Positions 1-8,214 of a stretch of DNA of 14,727 nt are shown piece after piece. This stretch comes from an uncultured Ruminococcus sp. Lineage in GTDB: Bacteria; Bacillota; Clostridia; Oscillospirales; Ruminococcaceae. The notes below the pieces were generated by a model, which saw only the letters and a program-made list of their open reading frames with translations, was not told the DNA's origin and did not search any database. The stretch lies in contig CAMWJT010000010.1 of NCBI GenBank assembly GCA_947174625.1, positions 1 through 14,727 of the forward strand. Reading direction: 5' to 3'. Numbering within the stretch: the stretch's first letter is position 1; every line of letters begins with the position of its first letter. The position numbers and the translations under genes are program-made.

Positions 1-933
1 GTCTATGGCATCTGGCGCAGAAAAGCCACGGTTGATTATGGCAACATTCTGCATTTAAAAGATAAGATAAAATTAATTTATGCAGATATGACGGATGTAA
101 TCTCACTCATTTCTGCGATGAGAATCTCACAGGCGGATGAAGTCTATAATCTCGCCGCACAGTCTTTTGTGGCAACAAGTTGGGACACACCCTTAGGAAC
201 AGCAGAAATTGATGCCCTGGGTGTAACAAATATGCTCGAAGCGATCCGCACTGTCAAGCCGGAAGCAAGATTCTATCAGGCTTCGACTTCTGAAATGTTC
301 GGACTTGTCCAGGAAATGCCGCAGACGGAAAAGACACCATTCTATCCAAGAAGTCCCTACGGTGTGGCAAAACTCTACGGACACTGGATTACAAAAAACT
401 ATCGGGAAAGCTATGGTATGTATGCTTGTTCCGGGATTCTGTTCAATCATGAATCGGAACGCCGGGGATTGGAATTTGTGACCAGAAAAATCACGCATGC
501 CGTTGCCAGTATCAAGTACGGTTTGCAGGATTTTGTAGAGCTTGGTAATCTGGATTCTAAACGGGACTGGGGACATTCGAAAGATTATGTCCGGGCAATG
601 TGGCTGATGCTCCAACAGGATGCGCCGGATGATTATGTCATTGCAACAAATGAGACCAGAACCGTCCGGGAATTTGTAGAAACGGCATTCCGTGCCGCAG
701 AGATAGAAATGATCTGGGAGGGAACAGGAGTTGACGAAGTCGGCAGAGATCGGAATACTGGAGAAATCCGTGTAAAAATCAATCCGGACTTCTTCCGTCC
801 TGCCGAAGTAGATGTCTTACTGGGCAATCCTTCCAAAGCAGAAGCCAGACTGGGTTGGAAACGAGAAATTGATTTTCAGGAATTAGTCAGCCGGATGGTG
901 GCGCATGATCTGGCATTACTGAAAAATCAATAA
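1..933 (+). CDS. gmd: GDP-mannose 4,6-dehydratase, 5'-truncated by window edge
   Basis: The reading frame is open from base 1, so the N-terminus with the NAD(P)-binding GxxGxxG loop lies outside the window; 310 residues are visible. The enzyme converts GDP-D-mannose to GDP-4-keto-6-deoxy-D-mannose in the cytoplasm, the first step to GDP-D-rhamnose or GDP-L-fucose. Family signatures seen are YNLAAQSFVATSW, the STSEMFG strand, the catalytic YxxxK in PRSPYGVAKLYG, the FNHES-RRG-FVTRKIT block and GNLDSKRDWGHSKDYVRAMW. The usual SPRRG is SERRG here. It is the first visible gene of a same-strand run with two glycosyltransferases and rmd, which points to GDP-D-rhamnose as the product. The family assignment is firm; the final sugar is inferred from the neighbour rmd. 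Confidence 0.95.
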   Translation, partial: VYGIWRRKATVDYGNILHLKDKIKLIYADMTDVISLISAMRISQADEVYNLAAQSFVATSWDTPLGTAEIDALGVTNMLEAIRTVKPEARFYQASTSEMFGLVQEMPQTEKTPFYPRSPYGVAKLYGHWITKNYRESYGMYACSGILFNHESERRGLEFVTRKITHAVASIKYGLQDFVELGNLDSKRDWGHSKDYVRAMWLMLQQDAPDDYVIATNETRTVREFVETAFRAAEIEMIWEGTGVDEVGRDRNTGEIRVKINPDFFRPAEVDVLLGNPSKAEARLGWKREIDFQELVSRMVAHDLALLKNQ

Positions 934-968
934 ATTTTATTTATAATTTATGATTTTATGATAAATCT

Positions 969-2150
969 ATGATAAAAATTGCATTTGATGCACTGCCATT
1001 ATTGGGCAGAAAAACCGGCATAGGTTTCTGTGCAGACGGGCAGATCCGGGCAATGACAACGTTCCACGTGGAACATCAATTTATCCTGAATTATTTTGCT
1101 GCCAGAAATCTGGAGCAGCATAAACAGGAAATTGCGGCATATGTTTCCAGACATCAGAATATTTCTGCACGGCATGCGTTCTGTTCGCCGTATCTCTACA
1201 GAGTTCTTTCCGGTTTTGTTCCTGTGCCTTATCAGTGGTTCTTCGGATCTGACTGCCAGATCACACATTTTTTTAATTATATTGTTCCTCCCGGTGTCTC
1301 CGGAAAATCCGTTGTCACTGTTCATGATATGGTCTATCAGGCATTCCCGGAAACTGTACGGGGTAGGACAAGGCGCATGTTAGATCTAGGACTTGTGAAA
1401 TCCATGCACCGTGCAGACAGGATTGTCACAGATTCTGAATTTTCAAAATCTGAGATTATCAAATATTATCCGGAATTCGCCGCAAAAATCCGGGTCGTTC
1501 CCTGTGGTGTGGATCTGAAAAAATTCCGTCCTGTGACAGATCAGAAACAGATCTGGAATATTCTGAAAAAATATCACGTCCACTCACCTTATTTTCTATA
1601 TCTTGGTACAATCGAACCAAGAAAGAACCTGGAGCGGCTCATGCAGGCATATGCACAGTTTCTTAGCGTTTATGCGAATTCTTCTGAAAATTTGCCGCAG
1701 CTTGTCCTTGCAGGTGCAAAGGGATGGAAAAATGAAAGTCTGTTCCGGACAATCCAGCAATTGCATTTAGAAAAAAATGTTCTGTTTACAGAATATATTG
1801 CCGATCCGGATTTGTGTGCAGTCCTGAGCGGCGCATTAGCATTTGTGTTTCCGTCCATTTATGAAGGATTTGGGATGCCGCCCCTGGAAGCCATGGCTTG
1901 CGGCACACCAGTTCTTGTGTCCGATGCGGCATCGCTCCCGGAAGTCACCGGAAAAAGTGCTGTGATCGTTCCGCCGGAAGATGTCCAGGCAATGGCGGAC
2001 GGTTTGCATTTGTTGTACACAGATCCGGCATTACGGAAGCGTCTCCGTGCGGAGGGACTTGCCAGGGCGGCACAGTTTTCCTGGGAGCGCAGTGCAGAAT
2101 TATTATATCAGGTTTACGAGGAATTACTTGATGAATCAGAAAAATCATAA
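969..2150 (+). CDS. GT4-type (GT-B fold) glycosyltransferase, 393 aa
   Basis: Predicted cytoplasmic, retaining GT-B glycosyltransferase that would transfer a sugar from a nucleotide donor, plausibly GDP-mannose or GDP-D-rhamnose given the flanking gmd and rmd. The N-terminal half carries the acceptor-side fold, with VVTVHDMVYQAFPE and RIVTDSEFSKSEI. The C-terminal half has the donor-side motifs YLGTIEPRKNLERL and the EX7E element E299-GFGMPPL-E307, followed by ACGTPVLVSDAASLPEV. The ATG is 35 bp after gmd, in an AT-rich stretch with no clear Shine-Dalgarno sequence, so translation may depend on coupling or unstructured RNA. It overlaps the next transferase by 20 bp, implying one transcript. 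A parS-like palindrome sits inside it at 1060-1075 and encodes TFHVEH. Donor and acceptor cannot be read from the sequence. Confidence 0.9.
   Translation: MIKIAFDALPLLGRKTGIGFCADGQIRAMTTFHVEHQFILNYFAARNLEQHKQEIAAYVSRHQNISARHAFCSPYLYRVLSGFVPVPYQWFFGSDCQITHFFNYIVPPGVSGKSVVTVHDMVYQAFPETVRGRTRRMLDLGLVKSMHRADRIVTDSEFSKSEIIKYYPEFAAKIRVVPCGVDLKKFRPVTDQKQIWNILKKYHVHSPYFLYLGTIEPRKNLERLMQAYAQFLSVYANSSENLPQLVLAGAKGWKNESLFRTIQQLHLEKNVLFTEYIADPDLCAVLSGALAFVFPSIYEGFGMPPLEAMACGTPVLVSDAASLPEVTGKSAVIVPPEDVQAMADGLHLLYTDPALRKRLRAEGLARAAQFSWERSAELLYQVYEELLDESEKS
1060..1075. promoter_or_regulatory. parS-like palindrome, site 1 (inside the GT4 gene)
   Basis: Reads CGTTCCACGTGGAACA. The central 14 bp, GTTCCACGTGGAAC, is a perfect palindrome. 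It differs at one or two positions from the well-known Bacillus parS TGTTCCACGTGAAACA. It lies within a coding region, as many parS sites do, and contributes the peptide FHVEH. ParB binding is inferred, not shown. Confidence 0.6.
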
Positions 2151-3261
2151 AAAATTGCATATTCTGGAAGTCAATAAATTCTATCCGCCTCATGTCGGCG
2201 GCATTGAAACTGTGATCGCCCAAAGAGCAGATTATCTTGCGAGTCGTCCGGATGTGGAAGTGAAAGTTCTGGTCTGTCAGGAACATGGCAAGGGCATCAC
2301 AGAATGGAAATCCTCAAATTTTGAACTAGTCCGCTGTGCAAGTGCCGGCGTGTTCTGTTCCTGTCCGGTTTCTCTGGAATTTTTCCGGAAATTTGCAACG
2401 CTTGCCAGATGGGCGGATGTGATTGAATTTCACACACCGTTTCCGTTGGGTGATCTTGCCTGTCTCTTGTCGCATTGTCAATTTCGGGTTGTGATTTCCT
2501 GGCATAGTGATGTGATCCGGCAGAAACATCTTCTGAAGCTCTATCAGCCGATTCTGAAAAAATTTTTACAAAGGGCAGATTGCATCATTACAGCGACAGA
2601 GGGACATATCCAGAGTTCCGCATTTCTGACACCATTCCGGGATAAATGCCGAATTATTCCCTATCCGGTGAAAATTTCAGATTATGAAATGTTCGATTAC
2701 AAGCCAATTCTGCATGAAAAATTACAGAACCCGGCGCATGTCAAATTATTATTTGTCGGCAGATTTGTTTATTATAAAGGTATTGACATCCTGCTGAAAG
2801 CATTCCAACAGGTACGCAATTGTGAATTATTTCTGTGTGGTACTGGAATTTTAGAACCGGAACTTCATAGTCTGGCAGAAAATCTTGCAGTACATTTTCT
2901 GGGAAAGTTGTCTGAGGCAGATCTCAAGACAGCATTTGCGGACTGTGATATTTTTATTTTGCCGTCTGTGCAAAATTCCGAAGCGTTTGGGATTGTACAG
3001 CAGGAAGCTATGGTTTACGGAAAACCAGTCATCAATACCAATCTGCCGACAGGCGTTCCTTATGTAAGTGTTCATGGTGAAACGGGATTGACAGTGAAAC
3101 CGGGAGACGTACAGGGACTTGCAGATGCAATCCAGATGCTTGCAGATGCTCCGGAACTTCGGAAAATCTACGGAGAGAATGCCCGGAAACGTGTCTATGA
3201 TTGTTATGAAAGTAACAGAATTATGCAGGAAGTTTATGATGTTCTATGTGGCAATCATTAA
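2131..3261 (+). CDS. GT4-type (GT-B fold) glycosyltransferase, 376 aa
   Basis: Second glycosyltransferase of the cluster, predicted to act after or with the preceding one on a polysaccharide or lipid-linked glycan. It opens with HILEVNKFYPPHVGGIETVI, the typical N-terminal glycine-rich acceptor-side loop. It then shows LLFVGRFVYYKGIDILLKAF, the start of the donor-binding domain, and the EX7E element E284-AFGIVQQ-E292, followed by GKPVINTNLPTGVPYVSVHG. The start at ATG 2131 is chosen because it overlaps the upstream stop by 20 bp, is preceded by GAGG at about 8 nt, and begins right before the conserved domain. The frame is open further upstream but without family sequence. Substrate unknown; mannosyl- or D-rhamnosyltransferase is the best guess from context. 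Confidence 0.9.
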   Translation: MNQKNHKKLHILEVNKFYPPHVGGIETVIAQRADYLASRPDVEVKVLVCQEHGKGITEWKSSNFELVRCASAGVFCSCPVSLEFFRKFATLARWADVIEFHTPFPLGDLACLLSHCQFRVVISWHSDVIRQKHLLKLYQPILKKFLQRADCIITATEGHIQSSAFLTPFRDKCRIIPYPVKISDYEMFDYKPILHEKLQNPAHVKLLFVGRFVYYKGIDILLKAFQQVRNCELFLCGTGILEPELHSLAENLAVHFLGKLSEADLKTAFADCDIFILPSVQNSEAFGIVQQEAMVYGKPVINTNLPTGVPYVSVHGETGLTVKPGDVQGLADAIQMLADAPELRKIYGENARKRVYDCYESNRIMQEVYDVLCGNH

Positions 3262-3287
3262 AAAATTAAAAAAAAGAAAAATAAAAT

Positions 3288-3303
3288 TGTTCCACGTGGA
3301 ACA
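3288..3303. promoter_or_regulatory. parS-like palindrome, site 2
   Basis: Perfect 16-bp palindrome TGTTCCACGTGGAACA, preceded by AAAT, a context shared with site 4 at 8158. It closely matches known ParB-binding sites of Firmicutes. Its pair at 3330 is 42 bp away, about four helical turns, so both lie on the same face of the DNA. Confidence 0.68.
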
Positions 3304-3329
3304 TTGTAGTGCGTATTTGTGATTCAGAA

Positions 3330-3345
3330 TGTTCCACGTGGAACA
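3330..3345. promoter_or_regulatory. parS-like palindrome, site 3
   Basis: Perfect 16-bp palindrome TGTTCCACGTGGAACA, the second of a closely spaced pair. Read on the minus strand its right flank is ACATTCTGAAT, which is also the right flank of site 5 at 9757, so the shared element may extend slightly beyond the 16 bp. Confidence 0.68.
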
Positions 3346-3470
3346 TCCTGACAGCAGATACTTGAATTATGTGAAACAACAATCTCCCCAAAGTTGCAGA
3401 TTGGTAAAGAGGAGAAGAATTTAAGAAAAATATTTAAATATTTAATAATCAAAAAAGTGAGGTGTGGAAA

Positions 3471-4418
3471 TTGGATGCTTTGATCACTGGGGCAGGCGGT
3501 TTTGTCGGAAATTATCTCCTACAGGAATTATTGCAGGAACATGCCCATATTGGTGCGACGAAACTCCCGAAAGAATATATCCGATGCAAAAACTGTGATA
3601 TTCTGGATATGGATCTAACAAAAGCGTATGAAGTCAGAAAAATTCTGGAACTGCACAAACCGGCGCAGATCTATCATCTTGCGGCGCAGAGTTCCGTGGC
3701 AATTTCCTGGACAGATCCGGAGCTGACAGTAGATGTCAATCTGAAAGGGACACTGCATCTTTTAAATGCTGTCCGTGCTGTGGAAGATTATCATCCACGG
3801 ATTCTTCTGATTGGTTCCAGTGAAGAATACGGTTATCTGCGTGAGGGTGCATGTCCTGTGAATGAACAAGAAACACTCCGTCCGGCGAATCTGTATGCTG
3901 TGACAAAAGCCTGTCAGAATATGATCGGGAATATTTATGCGAAAGCTTATGGGATGGATGTGCTGATGGTCAGGGCATTCAATCATATCGGCGTCGGACA
4001 AGCACCAACTTTTGTGGCGGCAGATTTTGCTTTGCAGATTGCAGAAATAGAAGCCGGTCTCAGACCGCCTTTCATGCAGGTCGGCAACCTGGAGGCAAAA
4101 CGGGATTTTTCTGATGTCCGGGATATTGTCCGGGCTTACAGATTAATCATGCAGCATGGACATCCGGGAGAGACTTATAATGTCGGCAGCGGACATGCTG
4201 TGTCTATCCGGGAACTTCTGGAGATTCTGATTGGCTATAGTATGGAGTCTATTGTCATAGAACAGGATTCATCCCGGATGCGTCCGGCTGAAATTTCGTG
4301 TATACAAGCAGATATTCAGAAATTACAGACAGTGACGGGATGGAAACCAGAATTTTCATTAGAAGAAACGCTCCGGACAATGCTGGATCATAACCGGAGA
4401 AATTTCGGAATTATTTAA
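3471..4418 (+). CDS. rmd: GDP-4-dehydro-6-deoxy-D-mannose reductase (GDP-D-rhamnose synthesis)
   Basis: Short-chain dehydrogenase/reductase (extended, NAD(P)-binding) predicted to reduce the 4-keto group of the Gmd product to give GDP-D-rhamnose. From the TTG start, 315 aa. The cofactor loop TGAGGFVG is at residues 6-13, then AAQSSVAISW, the GSSEEYG strand and the catalytic Y142-xxx-K146. FNHIGVGQ, VGNLEAKRDFSDVRDIVRAY and RPAEIS follow. The GSSEEYG, FNHIG-GQ and GNLEA-RDF-DVRDIV pattern is that of Rmd rather than GDP-fucose synthase. TTG at 3471 is preferred over GTG at 3462 because GAGGTG (3459-3464) lies 6 nt before it and overlaps the GTG. It completes a two-step pathway with the truncated gmd. 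Confidence 0.9.
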   Translation: MDALITGAGGFVGNYLLQELLQEHAHIGATKLPKEYIRCKNCDILDMDLTKAYEVRKILELHKPAQIYHLAAQSSVAISWTDPELTVDVNLKGTLHLLNAVRAVEDYHPRILLIGSSEEYGYLREGACPVNEQETLRPANLYAVTKACQNMIGNIYAKAYGMDVLMVRAFNHIGVGQAPTFVAADFALQIAEIEAGLRPPFMQVGNLEAKRDFSDVRDIVRAYRLIMQHGHPGETYNVGSGHAVSIRELLEILIGYSMESIVIEQDSSRMRPAEISCIQADIQKLQTVTGWKPEFSLEETLRTMLDHNRRNFGII

Positions 4419-4439
4419 TATAAAGAGCAGGTGAGAGCA

Positions 4440-4838
4440 TTGGATGCCAAAACATATGAGTCCATGCAGGGAATTGGCAAGACTGGACAGGCACTTGAAA
4501 AATTCGGTGAAGAACAGAATCAGTTGAATCAGAAATTACTCAAACAGATCCGGATTTTAGAATTACAGAATAATTTGTTAAACCGCCAGATGCAGGAAGT
4601 GCAGGCGGAACTTGCAAAGCTGAAAGAAACACAAGTCAGGATTCTTCTGAAATTAGGGAAATGTGAAGCTGAGACAGAAATTCTGAAACAGGAAAGTAAA
4701 AAATCAGAAAAAGATGCTGTATTAGAAAATCTGAAACGAGAAATCAACAGACTCAAACTCACAGCAAAATTAAATACGAATGCGATTGAGAGATTAACCA
4801 AAGATCCGCATGAAGATGATGAAAATAATCAAGATTGA
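4440..4838 (+). CDS. Small coiled-coil protein of unknown function, 132 aa
   Basis: I do not recognise a family. The sequence is rich in Glu, Lys, Gln, Leu and Asn and contains long runs of heptad-like spacing from about residue 22 to 118 (for example KQIRILELQNNLLNRQMQEV), so a parallel coiled coil is the clearest prediction. There is no signal peptide or membrane segment, and the acidic tail ends HEDDENNQD. TTG 4440 is taken as start because AGGTGAG (4429-4435) precedes it; GTG 4431 overlaps that signal. It follows rmd by 21 bp and precedes the GNAT gene by 18 bp, so it is probably co-transcribed. A scaffolding role for the glycan enzymes is possible but only inferred from position. Confidence 0.75.
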   Translation: MDAKTYESMQGIGKTGQALEKFGEEQNQLNQKLLKQIRILELQNNLLNRQMQEVQAELAKLKETQVRILLKLGKCEAETEILKQESKKSEKDAVLENLKREINRLKLTAKLNTNAIERLTKDPHEDDENNQD

Positions 4839-4856
4839 TTCTTGTAGGAGTTTGAT

Positions 4857-5333
4857 ATGAAATATAGCATACGAGAAATAAAAGAAACAGAATATATATT
4901 ATTAGAGGATTTTTTGTATGAAGCAATTTTTGTACCGGAGGGGGTCGAACCTCCGCCCAGGTCTATTGTAAATACGCCGGATTTGCAGGTTTATATTGAG
5001 AATTTTGGTTCACAGATACACGATAAAGCTTTGATTGCGGAGATCAATCATAAAGTCATAGGAGCTGTCTGGGTTCGTATTATGTATGATTATGGGCATA
5101 TTGATGATAAGACTCCATCTTTTGCAATTTCCCTATACAAAGAATATCGGGGGCTTGGCATTGGGACGGAAATGATGAAACAAATGCTGAAAATCCTGAA
5201 AAAATCCGGTTATCAGCAAGCTTCTCTTGCAGTACAAAAAGCAAATTATGCAGTAAAGATGTATCAGAACATAGGCTTTGAAATTATTGACGAGAATGAA
5301 CAAGAATATATTATGATGATATATTTGCAATAG
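4857..5333 (+). CDS. GNAT family N-acetyltransferase, 158 aa
   Basis: Single-domain GNAT acetyltransferase using acetyl-CoA; substrate unknown. Motif A, which binds the CoA pyrophosphate, is seen as EYRGLGIGTEMM at about residues 96-107. The C-terminal motif B is NYAVKMYQNIGFEI at about 130-143. The N-terminal segment EAIFVPEGVEPPPRSI is reminiscent of one GNAT subgroup (from memory). The ATG follows GTAGGAG with good spacing. The gene is more AT-rich than the glycan genes before it and uses fewer CGG and CCG codons, suggesting it belongs with the next two genes as accessory cargo. Confidence 0.9.
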   Translation: MKYSIREIKETEYILLEDFLYEAIFVPEGVEPPPRSIVNTPDLQVYIENFGSQIHDKALIAEINHKVIGAVWVRIMYDYGHIDDKTPSFAISLYKEYRGLGIGTEMMKQMLKILKKSGYQQASLAVQKANYAVKMYQNIGFEIIDENEQEYIMMIYLQ

Positions 5334-5364
5334 AGAGACTGACTAGAGACTTGAGGCATAAGAG

Positions 5365-5958
5365 ATGAAACATTCTAAAAATATTCTTGAGGATTTGCTT
5401 GCAAGAAGTAAAGAGAGATTCTCGGAGCAGCAAGGTCAATTTGAGAAAAAGGCAAGAGAGTTGTTTCTTGCATACTCTAAAGCGGAGCAAGGTAAGCCAA
5501 AGGAAATTACAATGCATACTGTAAACCAAATATTGCCTTGCATTGCGTTTTATAAGGCTGTGTCGGAATATACTGGGAAACCGGAACAGGCATATTCCAT
5601 AATTGAAGAATATTTTTCAGAAAAATGTGCTTTGACGGCGAAAAAATTACAAAAACTATGCAGGATTCCGTTTGCTTACCAATTTGCTCCCCGGATTATG
5701 GCAGGCATCATCCATAAATTTTTTGGAACTCGATCCAATTTTGAAGTGATAGATCGTAGTATCAGGCATGATGTGTGTCAGATTGATATCGTAAAATGTC
5801 CGTATTTTTCAATCTGTTCTGCGTATGGCTGTCCTGAATTTTGCAATGGAGATGATACGGCGTATGGAAATATGCACCCCAAACTTTCGTGGGAGCGTAA
5901 GAAAACACTTGGCAGAGGTGATAATTGCTGTGATTTTATTTTAAGAATTCTAAAATAA
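5365..5958 (+). CDS. L-2-amino-thiazoline-4-carboxylic acid (ATC) hydrolase family protein, 197 aa
   Basis: Cysteine-rich cytoplasmic protein resembling the ATC hydrolase family. The founding activity opens L-2-amino-thiazoline-4-carboxylate toward L-cysteine; most members have no proven substrate. The signature lies in the C-terminal third: C145-PYFSI-C151-xxxx-C156-PExx-C160, a DD pair, YGNMHPKLSWERKKTLGRG and a terminal CCDF. The N-terminal two thirds look helical. ATG 5365 has GAGG about 8 nt upstream and is 31 bp after the GNAT stop. Low G+C and position suggest accessory cargo with the GNAT gene. Family call from motif memory; activity not established. Confidence 0.75.
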   Translation: MKHSKNILEDLLARSKERFSEQQGQFEKKARELFLAYSKAEQGKPKEITMHTVNQILPCIAFYKAVSEYTGKPEQAYSIIEEYFSEKCALTAKKLQKLCRIPFAYQFAPRIMAGIIHKFFGTRSNFEVIDRSIRHDVCQIDIVKCPYFSICSAYGCPEFCNGDDTAYGNMHPKLSWERKKTLGRGDNCCDFILRILK

Positions 5959-6030
5959 ATTTCATAGTGAGTTTAGTGAAGAAACTATATAGAGATGACT
6001 TATCTATTTTGATAGACGGAGGTTGAGGAT

Positions 6031-6378
6031 ATGGCACGCAGAGAAGGGAATAAAAGAAAAATCATTAAAAATCTGGCAACTCAGGTATGCAATATCCTGT
6101 TGCTTCTGGAGGAAGGGACAGAAACATCTATCTCTAAAATAGTGGCAGAAATTTATCAAAAGCAAGGTTATCAGTTTATATGCCGTGATGCCGGTCTTGG
6201 ATACATTTGGACAAAAGATGGCGGAATGACATTTGCAATTGAGGATTTTGATCAATTTGAGGTATTGGAGATTGTCGAAAATAAATTAAAAGGGCAACGA
6301 CACCTTGATTTCAGTAAGTATGATAACATGGATGAGGGATACCCCTATCATCTGTCATTTAAGATCAAAAAAATTTAA
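6031..6378 (+). CDS. Hypothetical protein, 115 aa
   Basis: No family recognised. The start is well supported by GGAGGTTGAGGAT just before the ATG. The N-terminus is basic (MARREGNKRKIIKNL) and followed by a probable helical region with TSISKIVAEIYQKQGYQF, which could be a small helix-turn-helix. A mixed C-terminal part contains GYIWTKDGGMTFAIEDFDQF. There is no signal peptide or membrane helix. It is 72 bp after the ATC-hydrolase gene and is the last gene before the terminator at 6404, so it ends the plus-strand run that begins at the window edge. Base composition resembles the two preceding genes. Confidence 0.7.
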   Translation: MARREGNKRKIIKNLATQVCNILLLLEEGTETSISKIVAEIYQKQGYQFICRDAGLGYIWTKDGGMTFAIEDFDQFEVLEIVENKLKGQRHLDFSKYDNMDEGYPYHLSFKIKKI

Positions 6379-6403
6379 ATTCACTGCTATTGAATTTTTA
6401 AGC

Positions 6404-6447
6404 CAGAAAGCTGTTTTAAGCAACTGCTTTCGGGCTTTCTGTTTTTT
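6404..6447 (+). terminator. Rho-independent terminator after the accessory genes
   Basis: An 8-bp stem CAGAAAGC (6404-6411) / GCTTTCTG (6434-6441) with a 22-nt loop is followed by a run of six T. The loop is large, so strength is uncertain, but the placement just after the 115-aa gene and before the sigma-E-like promoter of sipL fits. Confidence 0.7.
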
Positions 6448-6461
6448 CAGAAACAGATCTG

Positions 6462-6490
6462 TCATACTCCGGACAGTCCTTGCATAGAAT
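6462..6490 (+). promoter_or_regulatory. Sigma-E-like promoter upstream of sipL-spoIVA
   Basis: TCATACT (6462-6468), a 14-bp spacer, then CATAGAAT (6483-6490). The Bacillus sigma-E consensus is about KMATATT, 14-15 bp, CATACAHT, so each box has a single mismatch and the spacing is exact. It predicts mother-cell expression about 60 nt upstream of the sipL ribosome binding site, as expected for sipL and spoIVA. No good sigma-A promoter is visible in this gap. Confidence 0.6.
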
Positions 6491-6558
6491 CTAGCAATCA
6501 GGAAATTTGAAGTAATTTCCATTCTGTTAATCTATCATAAATCAGGAGGCTTTCCGGG

Positions 6559-8147
<1,589 letters not shown>

Positions 8148-8157
8148 GAGATTAAAT

Positions 8158-8173
8158 TGTTCCACGTGGAACA
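8158..8173. promoter_or_regulatory. parS-like palindrome, site 4 (spoIVA leader)
   Basis: Perfect 16-bp palindrome TGTTCCACGTGGAACA, located between the ATT repeat and the spoIVA ribosome binding site, 41 bp before the chosen start codon. Its left flank AAAT matches site 2. A bound protein here could affect transcription or simply use available intergenic space. Confidence 0.68.
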
Positions 8174-8214
8174 TCAGATCAGAAAATTCCAGAAAGGTGT
8201 TAAGGTTTGATTGC

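Larger units (their letters stand above)
3262..3470. other. Intergenic stretch between second GT4 gene and rmd
   Basis: About 209 bp without a gene. It begins with an A-rich tract, then two perfect 16-bp parS-like palindromes at 3288-3303 and 3330-3345, 42 bp apart, then an AT-rich leader before rmd. A weak stem CAATCT/AGATTG is possible around 3382-3405. I see no clear terminator, riboswitch or sigma-A promoter, so rmd may be read through from upstream. Confidence 0.6.

Noticed and set aside
4933..4966. GGAGGGGGTCGAACCTCCG inside the GNAT gene resembles a tRNA T-arm on the minus strand.
   Set aside because: No acceptor, D or anticodon arm accompanies it, and the bases encode VPEGVEPPPR in a good GNAT frame, so it is coincidence.
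6305..6487. A 60-codon frame overlapping the end of the 115-aa gene and the terminator.
   Set aside because: It runs through the terminator hairpin in another frame and has no binding site or family likeness.
6532..6545. CATAAAT just before the sipL ribosome binding site as a sporulation -10 box.
   Set aside because: Transcription would start within the ribosome binding site and there is no matching -35; the box at 6483 fits far better.
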